From an uncultured Acidimicrobiales bacterium (lineage in GTDB: Bacteria > Actinomycetota > Acidimicrobiia > Acidimicrobiales > SZUA-35), in the NCBI GenBank assembly GCA_938029215.1, contig CALHFG010000015.1, positions 78,393 to 126,125 of the forward strand: 47,733 bases of DNA, given 5' to 3'. The notes under the pieces were generated by a model. The model saw nothing but the letters and a program-made list of their open reading frames with translations, did no database searches and was not told where the DNA came from. Shown here piece by piece: positions 7,598 to 16,216 of the stretch (position 1 is the stretch's first letter; each line of letters opens with the position of its first letter). The translations under genes were made by a program, and so were the position numbers.

Positions 7598-8782
7598 GTG
7601 GTCTCGATGTCTGATCCGGGTTCGATTCGATACACCGTCGGTGGCGGCTTGTTGACCGTTGCCAACGGTGTGCTCGTCTTCTTGGCCCCCGATGGGCCAC
7701 TGGCCGATGAGTGGAGCGAGTTAGCGCTCGCACCAGCGACCGAGGCCGAACTCGCAGACGCAGTGGCCCAGAACCTCCCGCCTGATCAGTTTGTGGCGGT
7801 TGTGCAGCTTCACGAGGGAGGGGTTGCCATGTTGCACACTCCCGGCAACGACCGCGTGCTCGGACGGGTGCAACGTTCGGCCGAACGTCGCATCCGATTT
7901 GGCATGGCCCCGGCTGCGTCATCGCCGTTGTGGGTCGAGTCCGGTGTCGTTGCCGCATCCGGGTTTGAAATCAGCGGTTTCGCGATGACCGAGTCGTCCC
8001 CAGCTCCTGCCAACCCGACGGTCACAGAGGTCAGTCCGGAACGAGACGCTCCTGGCTCCAACCCCCATCCGGAGCCCTCGCCGGACGGTGTCATGGTTGA
8101 TGACGACATGACGGTCGTGGACCTGCCTGTCCCAGATCCTCCAGTACAAACCCTTCCTCCGTCGCCTGAAGTTCTCGATCCACCACCCCCGCCGAGCTCA
8201 CCTCCCGCGTACCTCGATCTTCCTCCGCCGCCGGCACCGACCGTGCTGGACCCCCCGGTGCTGTCGACCTCACTCTTTCCTGACTTGCCAACCGAACCAC
8301 CGCCCGCCGAAACCCCCGAAGCACCACCTTCGCCGCAACCGGAGCAGCCAGTTCTGGAACGAGGTGGGAATCCCGTGATCGAACGGACTCCTACACCTCC
8401 ACCGCCGGGGATGCCGGCGGTTGCTGCAACCGGGTCTCCCCAACCCGGTCATTCCGTGGTGTTGGTCTTCGACGACGGCCAGAACATCCCGCTCACCAGC
8501 ACGATGGCCGTAGGGCGCGCCCCAGAAGGCAGCGAACATACACCGCCGGGAGCGGTGATCGTGGTGGTCGCCGGGGACCAGGTAAGCCGCTGCCACTTTG
8601 TGATTCGCCCCACGAGCTCGGGAGCTGAAGTTATGGATACCAACTCACTCAATGGCTGTTTCGTTGACTACCCAGACCGCCCAGGTACCGGACCGCAGAT
8701 CCCCGTTGGGGTCCCGGTCCCCATCGAGCCCGGCCAGCAGCTTCGGTTCGGTGACCGTGCCCTCACCGTGATCGCGGGATAG
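7598..8782 (+). CDS. FHA-domain protein with proline-rich linker
   Basis: The protein has 394 residues. An N-terminal module (about 1-130) contains IRYTVGGGLLTVANGVLVF and RVQRSAERRIRFGM; I do not recognise it. Residues about 140-280 are rich in Pro, Glu and Ser and are probably disordered. An FHA domain fills about 285-392, with GRAPEG, VSRCHF and NSLNGCF matching the phosphothreonine-binding GR, SxxH and NG positions. There is no signal peptide or membrane segment. It is likely a cytoplasmic adaptor for a Ser/Thr kinase pathway, but no kinase or phosphatase gene is in the window. Confidence 0.85.
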   Translation: MVSMSDPGSIRYTVGGGLLTVANGVLVFLAPDGPLADEWSELALAPATEAELADAVAQNLPPDQFVAVVQLHEGGVAMLHTPGNDRVLGRVQRSAERRIRFGMAPAASSPLWVESGVVAASGFEISGFAMTESSPAPANPTVTEVSPERDAPGSNPHPEPSPDGVMVDDDMTVVDLPVPDPPVQTLPPSPEVLDPPPPPSSPPAYLDLPPPPAPTVLDPPVLSTSLFPDLPTEPPPAETPEAPPSPQPEQPVLERGGNPVIERTPTPPPPGMPAVAATGSPQPGHSVVLVFDDGQNIPLTSTMAVGRAPEGSEHTPPGAVIVVVAGDQVSRCHFVIRPTSSGAEVMDTNSLNGCFVDYPDRPGTGPQIPVGVPVPIEPGQQLRFGDRALTVIAG

Positions 8783-8877
8783 AAGCGCGCAGGACAGAAG
8801 CGCGCGGGAAGACGGGTTGCGGTGGCAGCGGTTTCAGCGGCACCATCAACGGGCGATCGATGTTGCATGAATCGTCC

Positions 8878-8883
8878 TAGCCT
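8878..8883 (+). promoter_or_regulatory. Leaderless-type -10 box of the PIG-L deacetylase gene
   Basis: TAGCCT is followed by TTAGTT and the ATG at 8890. No ribosome-binding site is visible. Confidence 0.55.
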
Positions 8884-8889
8884 TTAGTT

Positions 8890-9684
8890 ATGTCGGTTCT
8901 TGTCTGTTTTCACGCTCATCCTGACGATGAGGCACTTTCCACCGGTGGGCTTATGCGAAAGGCCGCCGACGCCGGCCATGACGTACACCTTGTGACGGCG
9001 ACTCGTGGTGAACAGGGAGAGCCTCAGGCTGGCGTGCTCGCGGAGGGTGAACGGTTGTGGGAACGACGAATAGTAGAAGTCGCAGAGGCAGCCAAAATTC
9101 TGGGGTGTGTCACGAATCGATTCCTGGACTATGAGGATTCGGGAATGATGGGCGAACCTGCCAACGACAATCCTGCGTGCTTCTGGCAGGCCGATGTTGA
9201 AGAGGCGTCGGTGCGCTTGGCCGCAATGCTGACCGAGGTCGATGCTGACGTCCTGACCATCTATGACCCCAACGGGTTGTACGGACACCCAGATCACATC
9301 CAGGTCCATCGGGTTGGTTTGCGGGCGGCCGAGTTGGCTTCGGTCGACTACGTGTACGAGGCGACGGTTAGTCGGGAAGACGCCCTTGCGGCGATGGAGG
9401 CCAACGACGTTAACCCCGGAGACGAGGACGGTGAAGGAGGCGTCGATCGAGACACCTTCGGTGTCCCGCGGGCGGAGATTCGCTACTCGATCAACATCGC
9501 TAATGAGATCCCAGCGAAGCGTGCCGCGCTCCGAGCCCATCGCAGCCAGGTGAGCGAGGAAGACTTCTTTCTGTCCGTCCCCGACGAAGTCTTCGCAGCG
9601 ATCTTCGGTAGTGAGTTCTTTGCGATCACCGGTGACGGGGATGTGGGCGGGCCCACCGAGGTCGACCTTCTTCCCGGTTTATGA
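8890..9684 (+). CDS. PIG-L family deacetylase
   Basis: The protein has 264 residues. HAHPDDEA at about 8-15 supplies the zinc-binding His and Asp and the catalytic Asp of the family. GHPDHIQVH at about 134-142 supplies the third zinc ligand. In actinobacteria this family includes MshB, which makes the mycothiol precursor GlcN-Ins, and Mca, which cleaves mycothiol conjugates. The length is slightly below both, so the substrate is open. The next gene starts within its stop codon (ATGA), so a small membrane protein is made with it. Confidence 0.9.
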   Translation: MSVLVCFHAHPDDEALSTGGLMRKAADAGHDVHLVTATRGEQGEPQAGVLAEGERLWERRIVEVAEAAKILGCVTNRFLDYEDSGMMGEPANDNPACFWQADVEEASVRLAAMLTEVDADVLTIYDPNGLYGHPDHIQVHRVGLRAAELASVDYVYEATVSREDALAAMEANDVNPGDEDGEGGVDRDTFGVPRAEIRYSINIANEIPAKRAALRAHRSQVSEEDFFLSVPDEVFAAIFGSEFFAITGDGDVGGPTEVDLLPGL

Positions 9685-10028
9685 GGAGTCTCCATTCGAT
9701 CTTGGCGTGGGTCGTGATCGCAACGACTGCAGCCACCGGTCTCTGGGCTGCCGCCGCGCATTGGCGCCGGTCTCTTCGCTCAGATGCGCTGGTCTGGTCG
9801 GTTTACGGGTCGTGGGTTCTAACTGTCACCCAGGTGACGGTCGGCGTCTTCGTGCTGCAAGGTGGCGTCGAAGCCAATCAGCTGCACTACTTCTACGGGT
9901 TTCTTGCGATGGCCGCCATCGCCGTCGTCTATAGCTACCGACCGCAGATCGAGCGGTGGGAACATCTTCTACTCGGTGGTGGCAACCTGTTCATCATGGG
10001 TTTGGCCCTCCGTGCAGCCTTTTTGTAG
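9681..10028 (+). CDS. Small membrane protein coupled to the PIG-L deacetylase
   Basis: The protein has 115 residues with four predicted membrane segments: about 5-25, 38-58, 69-86 and 95-114. Between the third and fourth is a short polar turn with RPQIERWEH. The ATG overlaps the deacetylase stop as ATGA, a sign of translational coupling. I do not recognise the family. It may anchor or assist the deacetylase, but only the coupling supports that. Confidence 0.75.
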   Translation: MRSLHSILAWVVIATTAATGLWAAAAHWRRSLRSDALVWSVYGSWVLTVTQVTVGVFVLQGGVEANQLHYFYGFLAMAAIAVVYSYRPQIERWEHLLLGGGNLFIMGLALRAAFL

Positions 10029-10086
10029 ATCGACCCGTGGCGCTCGTCCACACGGTTGACGGTCGGTCGATTCAACCGACGGCCAA

Positions 10087-10092
10087 TAGGGT
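10087..10092 (+). promoter_or_regulatory. Leaderless-type -10 box of the 103-residue gene
   Basis: TAGGGT is followed by GTATCG and the GTG at 10099, with no Shine-Dalgarno. Confidence 0.5.
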
Positions 10093-10098
10093 GTATCG

Positions 10099-10410
10099 GT
10101 GAAGCACTATCGCTACGTCATCGATGAGATCTCGGTTTCTGGACAGACGATGGGAGACGTTGGCGGTTCCGTGATCGTGGCCGAGTTCGAAGGGAGAGAG
10201 GGGATCGACTGGGAAGTCGTTGTCCGAACTTCAGACGGCACAAAGATTGAAATGGCCGCACACACGCTCGAGATGGACGGCCCAGAGGGTCATCTCAGCG
10301 GCCCTGCGCTACTCGTCCGAACCGACGGCACATCCCACGTATTTCGGGGTGCAGGCAAGCTGGTTGGTTTCCTAGGTTTTCCCGACTTCAGCGAGTTCGA
10401 GACAGACTAG
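10099..10410 (+). CDS. Hypothetical protein, 103 residues
   Basis: A short soluble protein with alternating hydrophobic strands, for example VIVAEFEG, WEVVVRTSDG and IEMAAHTLEM, ending in an acidic SEFETD. It looks like a compact beta protein. I do not recognise a family. The GTG start is supported by the TAGGGT box. Its TAG stop shares the bases CTAG with the stop of the convergent metallopeptidase gene. Confidence 0.7.
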   Translation: MKHYRYVIDEISVSGQTMGDVGGSVIVAEFEGREGIDWEVVVRTSDGTKIEMAAHTLEMDGPEGHLSGPALLVRTDGTSHVFRGAGKLVGFLGFPDFSEFETD

Positions 10411-11228
10411 AAGCTTCCGCAGTTCTGCTGGTAGGTGCGGAGGTCGGCAAACCCTGCGGCGGTTACGCGGTCTCGCATTCGAACCAGCTCGGGGAAGCTC
10501 GAGAGAAACTGGATGCGAGGTTGTACCGATCGAGGCACACCGTGGCTGAACAAAAAGAACGAGAACGACTCGGAAAAGTCTTCGTAGGGGTTTGTGGCGC
10601 CGTACTGGGTGGGGAACCCACTGTTGGAGGCGCAGCGTTGGGCGGTCCCTGCGGCATCGTTGTAGCCATTGCCCTCGAGCGACTGCACTTCGGCCTCGCT
10701 CCAAAATCGGTCGACCCAAAGGCCCATGTAGTTCGAGTTCGAAACGCACCCGAACTCGCCGCAAGCGTCACCACTGACTCCCGGTGCTGAGCGGGTCAGC
10801 ACATGGGCGAACTCGTGCGCCATCACCCGGCGAACTTGCCACGGGTCGTACTCGACCATGTCGAGGTTGACCACGATCATGAACTCGGTCCGGTCGCTGT
10901 TGAGCGTGGTGGCATAGGCCGCAACTTGGCGATTGCTGGTGTTCCGGAAACCTCCGAATCCAACGATCGAGTTCCGTTCATCGGCGGTAGTGAACATTGT
11001 CAGGTTTGCCCAGGCGTCATAAACGGTGGGGTCATCCTGACCGTGGCAGATCCCCGAGAGGTTTCCTCCCTCCACGGTGTAAATCGTGGAAAGCGGCCCG
11101 AAGGCTCGTTGGCCGAGATGCTCGGCATCACATTCGTCCACCGCCAGTTGATCGACGAGGCGATCAGATTGGGTGGCGACAAAGAAGATGCCAAAGGCAA
11201 CAACGGTCGCGATGATTGCGGAGCGCAT
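10407..11228 (-). CDS. Membrane-anchored or secreted zinc metallopeptidase
   Basis: The protein has 273 residues. A hydrophobic N-terminus (about 4-19) may be a signal peptide or anchor, which places the rest outside the membrane. The zinc motif is HEFAH at 138-142. A downstream NPYEDFSESF (about 213-222) offers the glutamate ligand, as in gluzincin-type enzymes. Several cysteines (about 34, 61, 156, 161, 199, 270) fit disulphides in an exported protein. The substrate is unknown. The start ATG at 11228 is 62 bases from the divergent small gene. Confidence 0.8.
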   Translation of the reverse strand: MRSAIIATVVAFGIFFVATQSDRLVDQLAVDECDAEHLGQRAFGPLSTIYTVEGGNLSGICHGQDDPTVYDAWANLTMFTTADERNSIVGFGGFRNTSNRQVAAYATTLNSDRTEFMIVVNLDMVEYDPWQVRRVMAHEFAHVLTRSAPGVSGDACGEFGCVSNSNYMGLWVDRFWSEAEVQSLEGNGYNDAAGTAQRCASNSGFPTQYGATNPYEDFSESFSFFLFSHGVPRSVQPRIQFLSSFPELVRMRDRVTAAGFADLRTYQQNCGSF

Positions 11229-11276
11229 CCTTGGCTATCGACATCATCGCCGTCACTCTTCAGGAGTTAATTGCCC

Positions 11277-11282
11277 TATCCT
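11277..11282 (+). promoter_or_regulatory. Leaderless-type -10 box of the cold-shock-like gene
   Basis: TATCCT is followed by CAATGGC and the ATG at 11290. The nearest AGGAG is about 25 bases from the start, too far to act as a ribosome-binding site. Confidence 0.5.
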
Positions 11283-11289
11283 CAATGGC

Positions 11290-11526
11290 ATGCAGGGAGT
11301 AGTGAAGTCCTACGATCCGATCACCCGTGACGGTGTGATCATGTGCGATACCGATCTGGCCGATTATGACCTTGCGCCCAACGCGCTGGTCGGGACCGTC
11401 TTCCGTATGCTGCGGCCTGGTCAACGTGTCAACTTCTCCCTCGATGAAGCCAACTTGGCAACCGGGCTCGGTCTTGGATCAGAAACCGACATGGGCACAC
11501 CCAGCTGGCTAGACGAGATAAACTAG
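11290..11526 (+). CDS. Cold-shock-domain-like small protein
   Basis: The protein has 78 residues. It starts MQGVVKSYDPITRDGVIMCD and continues with RMLRPGQRVNFSLDEA. This is the strand order and spacing of a cold-shock/S1-type OB fold (G-V-V-K...Y...G, then LxxGQxVxF). The aromatic RNP motifs of true CspA proteins are not clearly preserved. It is therefore called CSD-like, and nucleic-acid binding is inferred. The acidic C-terminal tail is extra. An in-frame ORF extends back to 11173 but would run into the divergent gene. Its stop shares CTAG with rlmG. Confidence 0.65.
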   Translation: MQGVVKSYDPITRDGVIMCDTDLADYDLAPNALVGTVFRMLRPGQRVNFSLDEANLATGLGLGSETDMGTPSWLDEIN

Positions 11527-12647
11527 CTGCCGCCTGCGACACAACTGAGAACCACAAACTTCCGGGTGCTCGAGACCGTTTCGCAGTTGCCGAACACGCG
11601 TTTCAACTTGACGTGGTAGCCCAAGTGACGGTTGGCGACGACTCGTAACTCGCCGCCAGCGACGAGTACTCGACGAGCCTCGATGAACATCCGCCATGCG
11701 GTGGCGTCGGTAATGGCGTTGCTCTCGTGAAACGGCGGGTTGTTCAGAACGAGATCGAACTGTTCAGACTGCAGGCCAGCCCCGGCATCTCCGACCACGA
11801 AGTCAGCGGTGGAGTCGAGGTTTTGCAGAGCGAACGTTGATCTCGCGGCCTCGATCGCCAGGTAGGACTCATCGAGAAACGTGACATGGCAGCCAAGCTG
11901 TCGAGCGAGGACGGTTCCGATGATGCCGTTTCCACATCCCAGGTCGAGGACTCTTTCTGCCTTCGAGGGCAGAGCTCCAAGCAGCACACGCGCCCCAAGG
12001 TCCAGCTTCGGTCCGGCGAACACCCCCGCCTGTACTGAAACCCGCACCTCACCGTGGGGTGGGCCCACATTCAGTTCGGCTTCCTGCGGCCAGGGGCTGT
12101 CGCCGGGGGAGAGGTCGGGGTCAAACACTGGATGAATGAGCCTGGCCTTCTTCTTGGCCAGCGAGGTTGTGGTCGATCCGATGATGCGTTCAAAAAGATC
12201 CACCGTGGAGGAGTGAATGTTCTTGGTCATGCCGGCGCCGATGATCGTTGTGGTGGGCGAACAGACCACTCGGATCTGATGGAGCTGGTGTTCGAGTAAA
12301 GACAACGTCCTCGGCACCTTGATGATCACGAGGTCCAGGTTCTCGGGCATCGGCTGGACGCTGCTGCCCATTGTGGGCTCGTCCCGTCGGTTGAGAGCCA
12401 GGTTGCTGCGAGCAGTAGTGAGGGCGACGAACGAGTCTGAGATCGAGATCGTCTCCTCACCGGCTAATGCAACGGCCAACGCCCCATAGGCATCGTTGAG
12501 GATCAACCGCCGCAGTCCCACCTGTTCAGGAAGTTCACCAAGCACGTATTCGTCGGCGGAATCCCATGCCCGAAGCGGGCTGCGAGGACCAACGCCCGGG
12601 CGCGTGAGCTCAAACGAACCCTGTGGCACCGAGAATCTGGTTTCCAT
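11523..12647 (-). CDS. rlmG: RlmG/RsmC-family rRNA guanine-N2 methyltransferase
   Basis: About 374 residues. The N-terminal half (about 1-185) is the degenerate methyltransferase-like domain of RsmC/RlmG proteins. The C-terminal half is the catalytic domain with VLDLGCGNGIIG for S-adenosylmethionine and the NPPF motif (LVLNNPPFHE) that orients a guanine amino group. It most likely methylates one guanine of 23S or 16S rRNA; the RlmG assignment follows from the two-domain length. The start at 12647 has AGGGGGG just upstream. The ATG overlaps the TAA of a small upstream frame (TAATG), suggesting coupling. Confidence 0.88.
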   Translation of the reverse strand: METRFSVPQGSFELTRPGVGPRSPLRAWDSADEYVLGELPEQVGLRRLILNDAYGALAVALAGEETISISDSFVALTTARSNLALNRRDEPTMGSSVQPMPENLDLVIIKVPRTLSLLEHQLHQIRVVCSPTTTIIGAGMTKNIHSSTVDLFERIIGSTTTSLAKKKARLIHPVFDPDLSPGDSPWPQEAELNVGPPHGEVRVSVQAGVFAGPKLDLGARVLLGALPSKAERVLDLGCGNGIIGTVLARQLGCHVTFLDESYLAIEAARSTFALQNLDSTADFVVGDAGAGLQSEQFDLVLNNPPFHESNAITDATAWRMFIEARRVLVAGGELRVVANRHLGYHVKLKRVFGNCETVSSTRKFVVLSCVAGGS

Positions 12648-12847
12648 TAGGTCCCCCCTGGCCGCGTCCACCCGAGGCGTATGTCGGGCGCACCTTCCTC
12701 GTTGTCGCCATCGATTCGTTCCTCTCTTCGCGTTTGGATGATCACCTGGGCCCCAGCTTCTGCGTCATCGGCGCGTGCCCTTCTGATGCTCCACGCGGGC
12801 TCGGTTGATGCGGTGCCAGGAGGCTCTGGGGAAGGTTGTGAGGGCAT
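12647..12847 (-). CDS. Possible small protein coupled to rlmG (66 residues)
   Basis: The frame runs from an ATG at 12847 to a TAA whose last base is the first base of the rlmG ATG. The peptide starts MPSQPSPEPPGTASTEP and then has the basic stretch WSIRRARADD, followed by QVIIQTRREERID. No family is recognised and no ribosome-binding site is clear at 12847. The TAATG junction and the lack of another gene here are the main support. It may instead be a leader region. Confidence 0.35.
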   Translation of the reverse strand: MPSQPSPEPPGTASTEPAWSIRRARADDAEAGAQVIIQTRREERIDGDNEEGAPDIRLGWTRPGGT

Positions 12848-12916
12848 CTTGGTTGGTCTGCTTTCACCGCGTGTTTGAGGACTGGCTGCGAGGACTCGGA
12901 TGTCACACGGCTGAGA

Positions 12917-12922
12917 TAGGTT
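12917..12922 (+). promoter_or_regulatory. Leaderless-type -10 box of recG
   Basis: TAGGTT is followed by ACTCAC and the GTG at 12929. This supports the GTG as the true recG start over the internal ATG at 12950. Confidence 0.55.
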
Positions 12923-12928
12923 ACTCAC

Positions 12929-15103
12929 GTGGGTAATCGGACCGATCCGATGGGCGTTCGCGACCTGTATGCGATCGACGTGGAGAAGCTTCGGGGTGTC
13001 GGCCCCAAGCGCAAGGACGCGCTCCACAAGATGGATCTATTCACCCTGGGTGATCTGTTGACGCACTACCCCAGGCGTTACCTCGATCGAACCCGTCAGG
13101 CCTGGATCGCGGACCTGATGGAGGGCGAAGAGGCAACGATTGTCGTGCGGGTGCTGCGTACCGATCTGCGGCGGCTCAAGGGCAATCGAGTGATGGTCAC
13201 CAGCACCGTTACCGACGGTCAGAGTCAGATGACGCTGACGTTCTTCAATCAGCGGTGGCGCGAACGCCAGCTGAAAGAAGGTTTGGAAGCCATTGTTTTC
13301 GGCAAGCTAGAGAGCTTCCGAGGCAAGGCGCAGATGACCAGTCCCGTTGTCGATCTGGTCGGTGATCAGACCGGAAAGATCATCCCGGTGTATCCCCAAA
13401 GCGAGAAGGCAGGTGTCAGCAGCGCTGACCTGTCTCGCTTTGTCGGCGAGGCACTGCGCCGCACCATCACCAACGACGACGCGAGGAGACTCGCCGACCC
13501 GGTTCCGGGGTGGATCCTGCACGATCGAGGCATGATCGATCGATCCGAAGCGGTTCGTGGCATCCACATTCCGGATTCACAGCAAGAGATCTCTGCGGCT
13601 CGCCGGCGGCTCATCTTCGATGAACTCTTTCGGATGCAGGTGTCGTTGGTCCGCCGCAAACGCCATTTACAAGCCACCCAGCAGGGTGTGGCGCATTCGT
13701 CCGATGGGCCGCTTATCCGACAGTTTCGGGATTCGTTGCCGTTTCCGCTCACCGGCGCACAAGAGCGGGCGATCGCGGAAATAACCGCCGACCTCGTACG
13801 CGATATGCCGATGCACCGATTGCTGCAAGGCGATGTTGGCGCCGGCAAGACCCTGGTAGCCGTAGCCGCAATGCTCAACGCGGTCGACGGTGGCCATCAG
13901 GGTGCGCTGATGGCGCCCACAGAGGTGTTAGCCGAGCAGCACCATCTTGGTATTCGGCGACTGCTTGCTGGGCTCGAGGTCCCCGAGCCCTCGAGTCTTC
14001 TCGGAAACCGCCCGCTTAGCGTTGAGCTGCTGACCAGCCGTACGGGCGGACCGGATCGAAAACGAATTCTTGGCGGATTGGCCGGTGGATTGACCGACAT
14101 CGTCATCGGAACGCATGCACTCCTACAGGACAAGGTGCAATTTCAGTCCCTCGGTGTGGTCGTGATCGATGAGCAACACCGGTTTGGTGTTGAACAACGA
14201 GCCGCACTGCGAAACAAGAATCTGGATGGATCGGTACCGGATGTGCTGGTGATGACGGCAACGCCCATTCCCCGAACCGCCGCGATGACCGTGTACGGCG
14301 ATCTCGATGTTTCGGTCCTCGACGAACTACCGCCCGGACGCACCCCGATCCAGACCCACCACGTGGACGCACCCGGAACCCTGGATGGTGAGCCTCCGCT
14401 TGCGTTAGAGCAGATGTGGGCTGAGCTACGTGCTTCGGTTGCGGATGGTCGGCAGGCCTACGTCGTGTGCCCCTTGATCGACGAGAGCGAAAAGATCGAG
14501 GTCGCATCAGCCGAAGAAACCTACGAGCGCCTGGCCTCGGTCGAGTTGCATGGACTCAAAGTTGGACTCCTGCACGGAAGAGTCCCCGCCGAAGAGAAAG
14601 ACGCGGTGATGGAGAGATTTCGAGCCGGCGAACTGGATGTCTTGGTGTCGACCACCGTGATCGAGGTCGGCGTCGACGTGCCCAATGCAACCACCATGGT
14701 GATTCTTGATGCTGATCGGTTCGGAATCGCTCAGCTTCACCAGCTTCGAGGTCGGGTCGGTCGTGGAGCCCATGCGTCGGTGTGCTGGCTGGTGGCGAGT
14801 CCCACTACTGCCGATGGTGAAGCCCGAATCGAAGCGCTCGTACGGAGTACCGATGGATTCGAGCTCGCAGAAATCGATCTCGACCTACGGGGCGAGGGAA
14901 CCATTCTCGGCGAACGTCAAAAGGGTCGAAACGATCTCAAACTGGCTAGCCTCCGCCAGAATCGAGAGGTCGTGGTCGACGCCCGTCGCGCCGCAATACA
15001 ACTCCTCGACCTCGATCCAGAGCTTGCTGCCAACGGTGAGCTTGCCGACGAACTCGCCGTCTTCTCGGCCGAGGCCGACGAAGAATTCCTTCTAAAGGGG
15101 TAG
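12929..15103 (+). CDS. recG: ATP-dependent DNA helicase RecG
   Basis: The protein has 724 residues, in the family range. The N-terminal wedge/OB domain begins with LRGVGPKRKDAL and LLTHYPRRYLD. The helicase core has Walker A GDVGAGKT (about 300), DEQH motif II in VVIDEQHRFGVEQR (about 410), MTATPIPRTAA and the C-terminal QLRGRVGRG. RecG regresses stalled forks and branch-migrates Holliday junctions. The gene opens the conserved rsmD-coaD block, with rsmD two bases after the stop. The GTG start has a promoter-like TAGGTT six bases ahead. Confidence 0.98.
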   Translation: MGNRTDPMGVRDLYAIDVEKLRGVGPKRKDALHKMDLFTLGDLLTHYPRRYLDRTRQAWIADLMEGEEATIVVRVLRTDLRRLKGNRVMVTSTVTDGQSQMTLTFFNQRWRERQLKEGLEAIVFGKLESFRGKAQMTSPVVDLVGDQTGKIIPVYPQSEKAGVSSADLSRFVGEALRRTITNDDARRLADPVPGWILHDRGMIDRSEAVRGIHIPDSQQEISAARRRLIFDELFRMQVSLVRRKRHLQATQQGVAHSSDGPLIRQFRDSLPFPLTGAQERAIAEITADLVRDMPMHRLLQGDVGAGKTLVAVAAMLNAVDGGHQGALMAPTEVLAEQHHLGIRRLLAGLEVPEPSSLLGNRPLSVELLTSRTGGPDRKRILGGLAGGLTDIVIGTHALLQDKVQFQSLGVVVIDEQHRFGVEQRAALRNKNLDGSVPDVLVMTATPIPRTAAMTVYGDLDVSVLDELPPGRTPIQTHHVDAPGTLDGEPPLALEQMWAELRASVADGRQAYVVCPLIDESEKIEVASAEETYERLASVELHGLKVGLLHGRVPAEEKDAVMERFRAGELDVLVSTTVIEVGVDVPNATTMVILDADRFGIAQLHQLRGRVGRGAHASVCWLVASPTTADGEARIEALVRSTDGFELAEIDLDLRGEGTILGERQKGRNDLKLASLRQNREVVVDARRAAIQLLDLDPELAANGELADELAVFSAEADEEFLLKG

Positions 15104-15105
15104 CG

Positions 15106-15648
15106 ATGAGGATAATTAGCGGCTCGGCGCGAGGCCGAAAGATCAAGGCGCCAGACGAGGGCACCCGCCCGATTCCGGACCGGGCCAAGACGGCGATCTT
15201 CAACATGATCCTCAGCATCCGAATGGCCGAGGGTGAACCCGGACTGGATGGGGTCCGAGTTCTCGACCTGTTCGCCGGAGCCGGCTCCTTCGGTCTCGAG
15301 TGCCTCAGCCGAGGTGCGAGCGAGGTCCTTTTTGTCGAGAAGAACAAGGCGGCCGCGCGGGTCCTGGAGAAGAACTTGGAGATCGTGGGCTTGGCAGAAA
15401 ACGCTCGGATTGTCGTGCGCGACGCTGCTGCGGTCGTGGCATCACTGTCTGCGGAGGATCGATTCGATCTTGCGTTTTGCGACCCGCCCTACGCCGACGA
15501 TCCGTGGCTCAGTTTGCTACCGCAGATTCCTGCGAATTTTCTGATCGCACACACCGAGGGTGAACTGCAACTCACCCGGGAATGGGAGGAGTTGCGGCGA
15601 CGGTCCTATGGTCGGCCACAGGTGGTATTGGCCAGACGCATCGGGTAG
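15106..15648 (+). CDS. rsmD: 16S rRNA (guanine-966-N2) methyltransferase
   Basis: The protein has 180 residues. It starts MRIISGSARGRKI, the family signature. S-adenosylmethionine is bound by VLDLFAGAGSFGLE, and the catalytic motif is DPPY (FCDPPYADD). It modifies G966 in the small-subunit rRNA. The ATG comes two bases after the recG stop, with AAGGGG upstream inside recG, so the pair is cotranslated. Confidence 0.96.
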   Translation: MRIISGSARGRKIKAPDEGTRPIPDRAKTAIFNMILSIRMAEGEPGLDGVRVLDLFAGAGSFGLECLSRGASEVLFVEKNKAAARVLEKNLEIVGLAENARIVVRDAAAVVASLSAEDRFDLAFCDPPYADDPWLSLLPQIPANFLIAHTEGELQLTREWEELRRRSYGRPQVVLARRIG

Positions 15649-15696
15649 TGATGCCCTCTGTGGGCCCGCTGTGATTGCACTACGCTAGGCGACTCT

Positions 15697-16176
15697 ATGC
15701 CCGCAGCGTTCGTCCCGGGGTCCTTCGACCCGTTTCACAATGGTCACCTTGCGGTGGTGCGCGTGGCGGCCGCAGCCTTTGATCGTGTGACGGTCGCCAT
15801 CGGCCACAACCCGGCGAAACCGTCGGGCTTGTTCAGCGTCGAAGAACGAACCGAAATGATTGAAGCCTCGGTCGCGGACCTCGCGAATGTCCAGGTCAGG
15901 GCCTTCGACGGTTTGGTAACGGTGGCAGCTCAAAAACACGGTGCCGACGTGCTGGTGAAGGGTATTCGGACCGCGACGGACCTCGATTCTGAGATCGTGC
16001 AGGCCAACACCAATTTCGAAACAGGTGGAGCGACAACCATGTTCGTGCCCGGCATTGGGTCAGCAGCGCTCGTCGCCAGCCGGTATCTTCGTGAGATAGG
16101 GATTCGAGGAGGAGACATCTCCTCCTTGGTTCCGCCGCCGGTCTGGGTCGCTATGCAGTCCAAGGCCAGCAAGTGA
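15697..16176 (+). CDS. coaD: Phosphopantetheine adenylyltransferase
   Basis: The protein has 159 residues. PGSFDPFHNGHL carries the HxGH nucleotidyltransferase motif, and VLVKGIRTATD carries the substrate arginine. The C-terminal region has ASRYLREI rather than the usual ISSTxVR wording. It makes dephospho-CoA from phosphopantetheine and ATP, the fourth step of CoA synthesis. TACGCT lies ten bases before the ATG, which would give a very short leader. Confidence 0.97.
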   Translation: MPAAFVPGSFDPFHNGHLAVVRVAAAAFDRVTVAIGHNPAKPSGLFSVEERTEMIEASVADLANVQVRAFDGLVTVAAQKHGADVLVKGIRTATDLDSEIVQANTNFETGGATTMFVPGIGSAALVASRYLREIGIRGGDISSLVPPPVWVAMQSKASK

Positions 16177-16216
16177 GAGTGAGAGCCGTGCAGTTAATAA
16201 CAGGAGCACCGAGATA

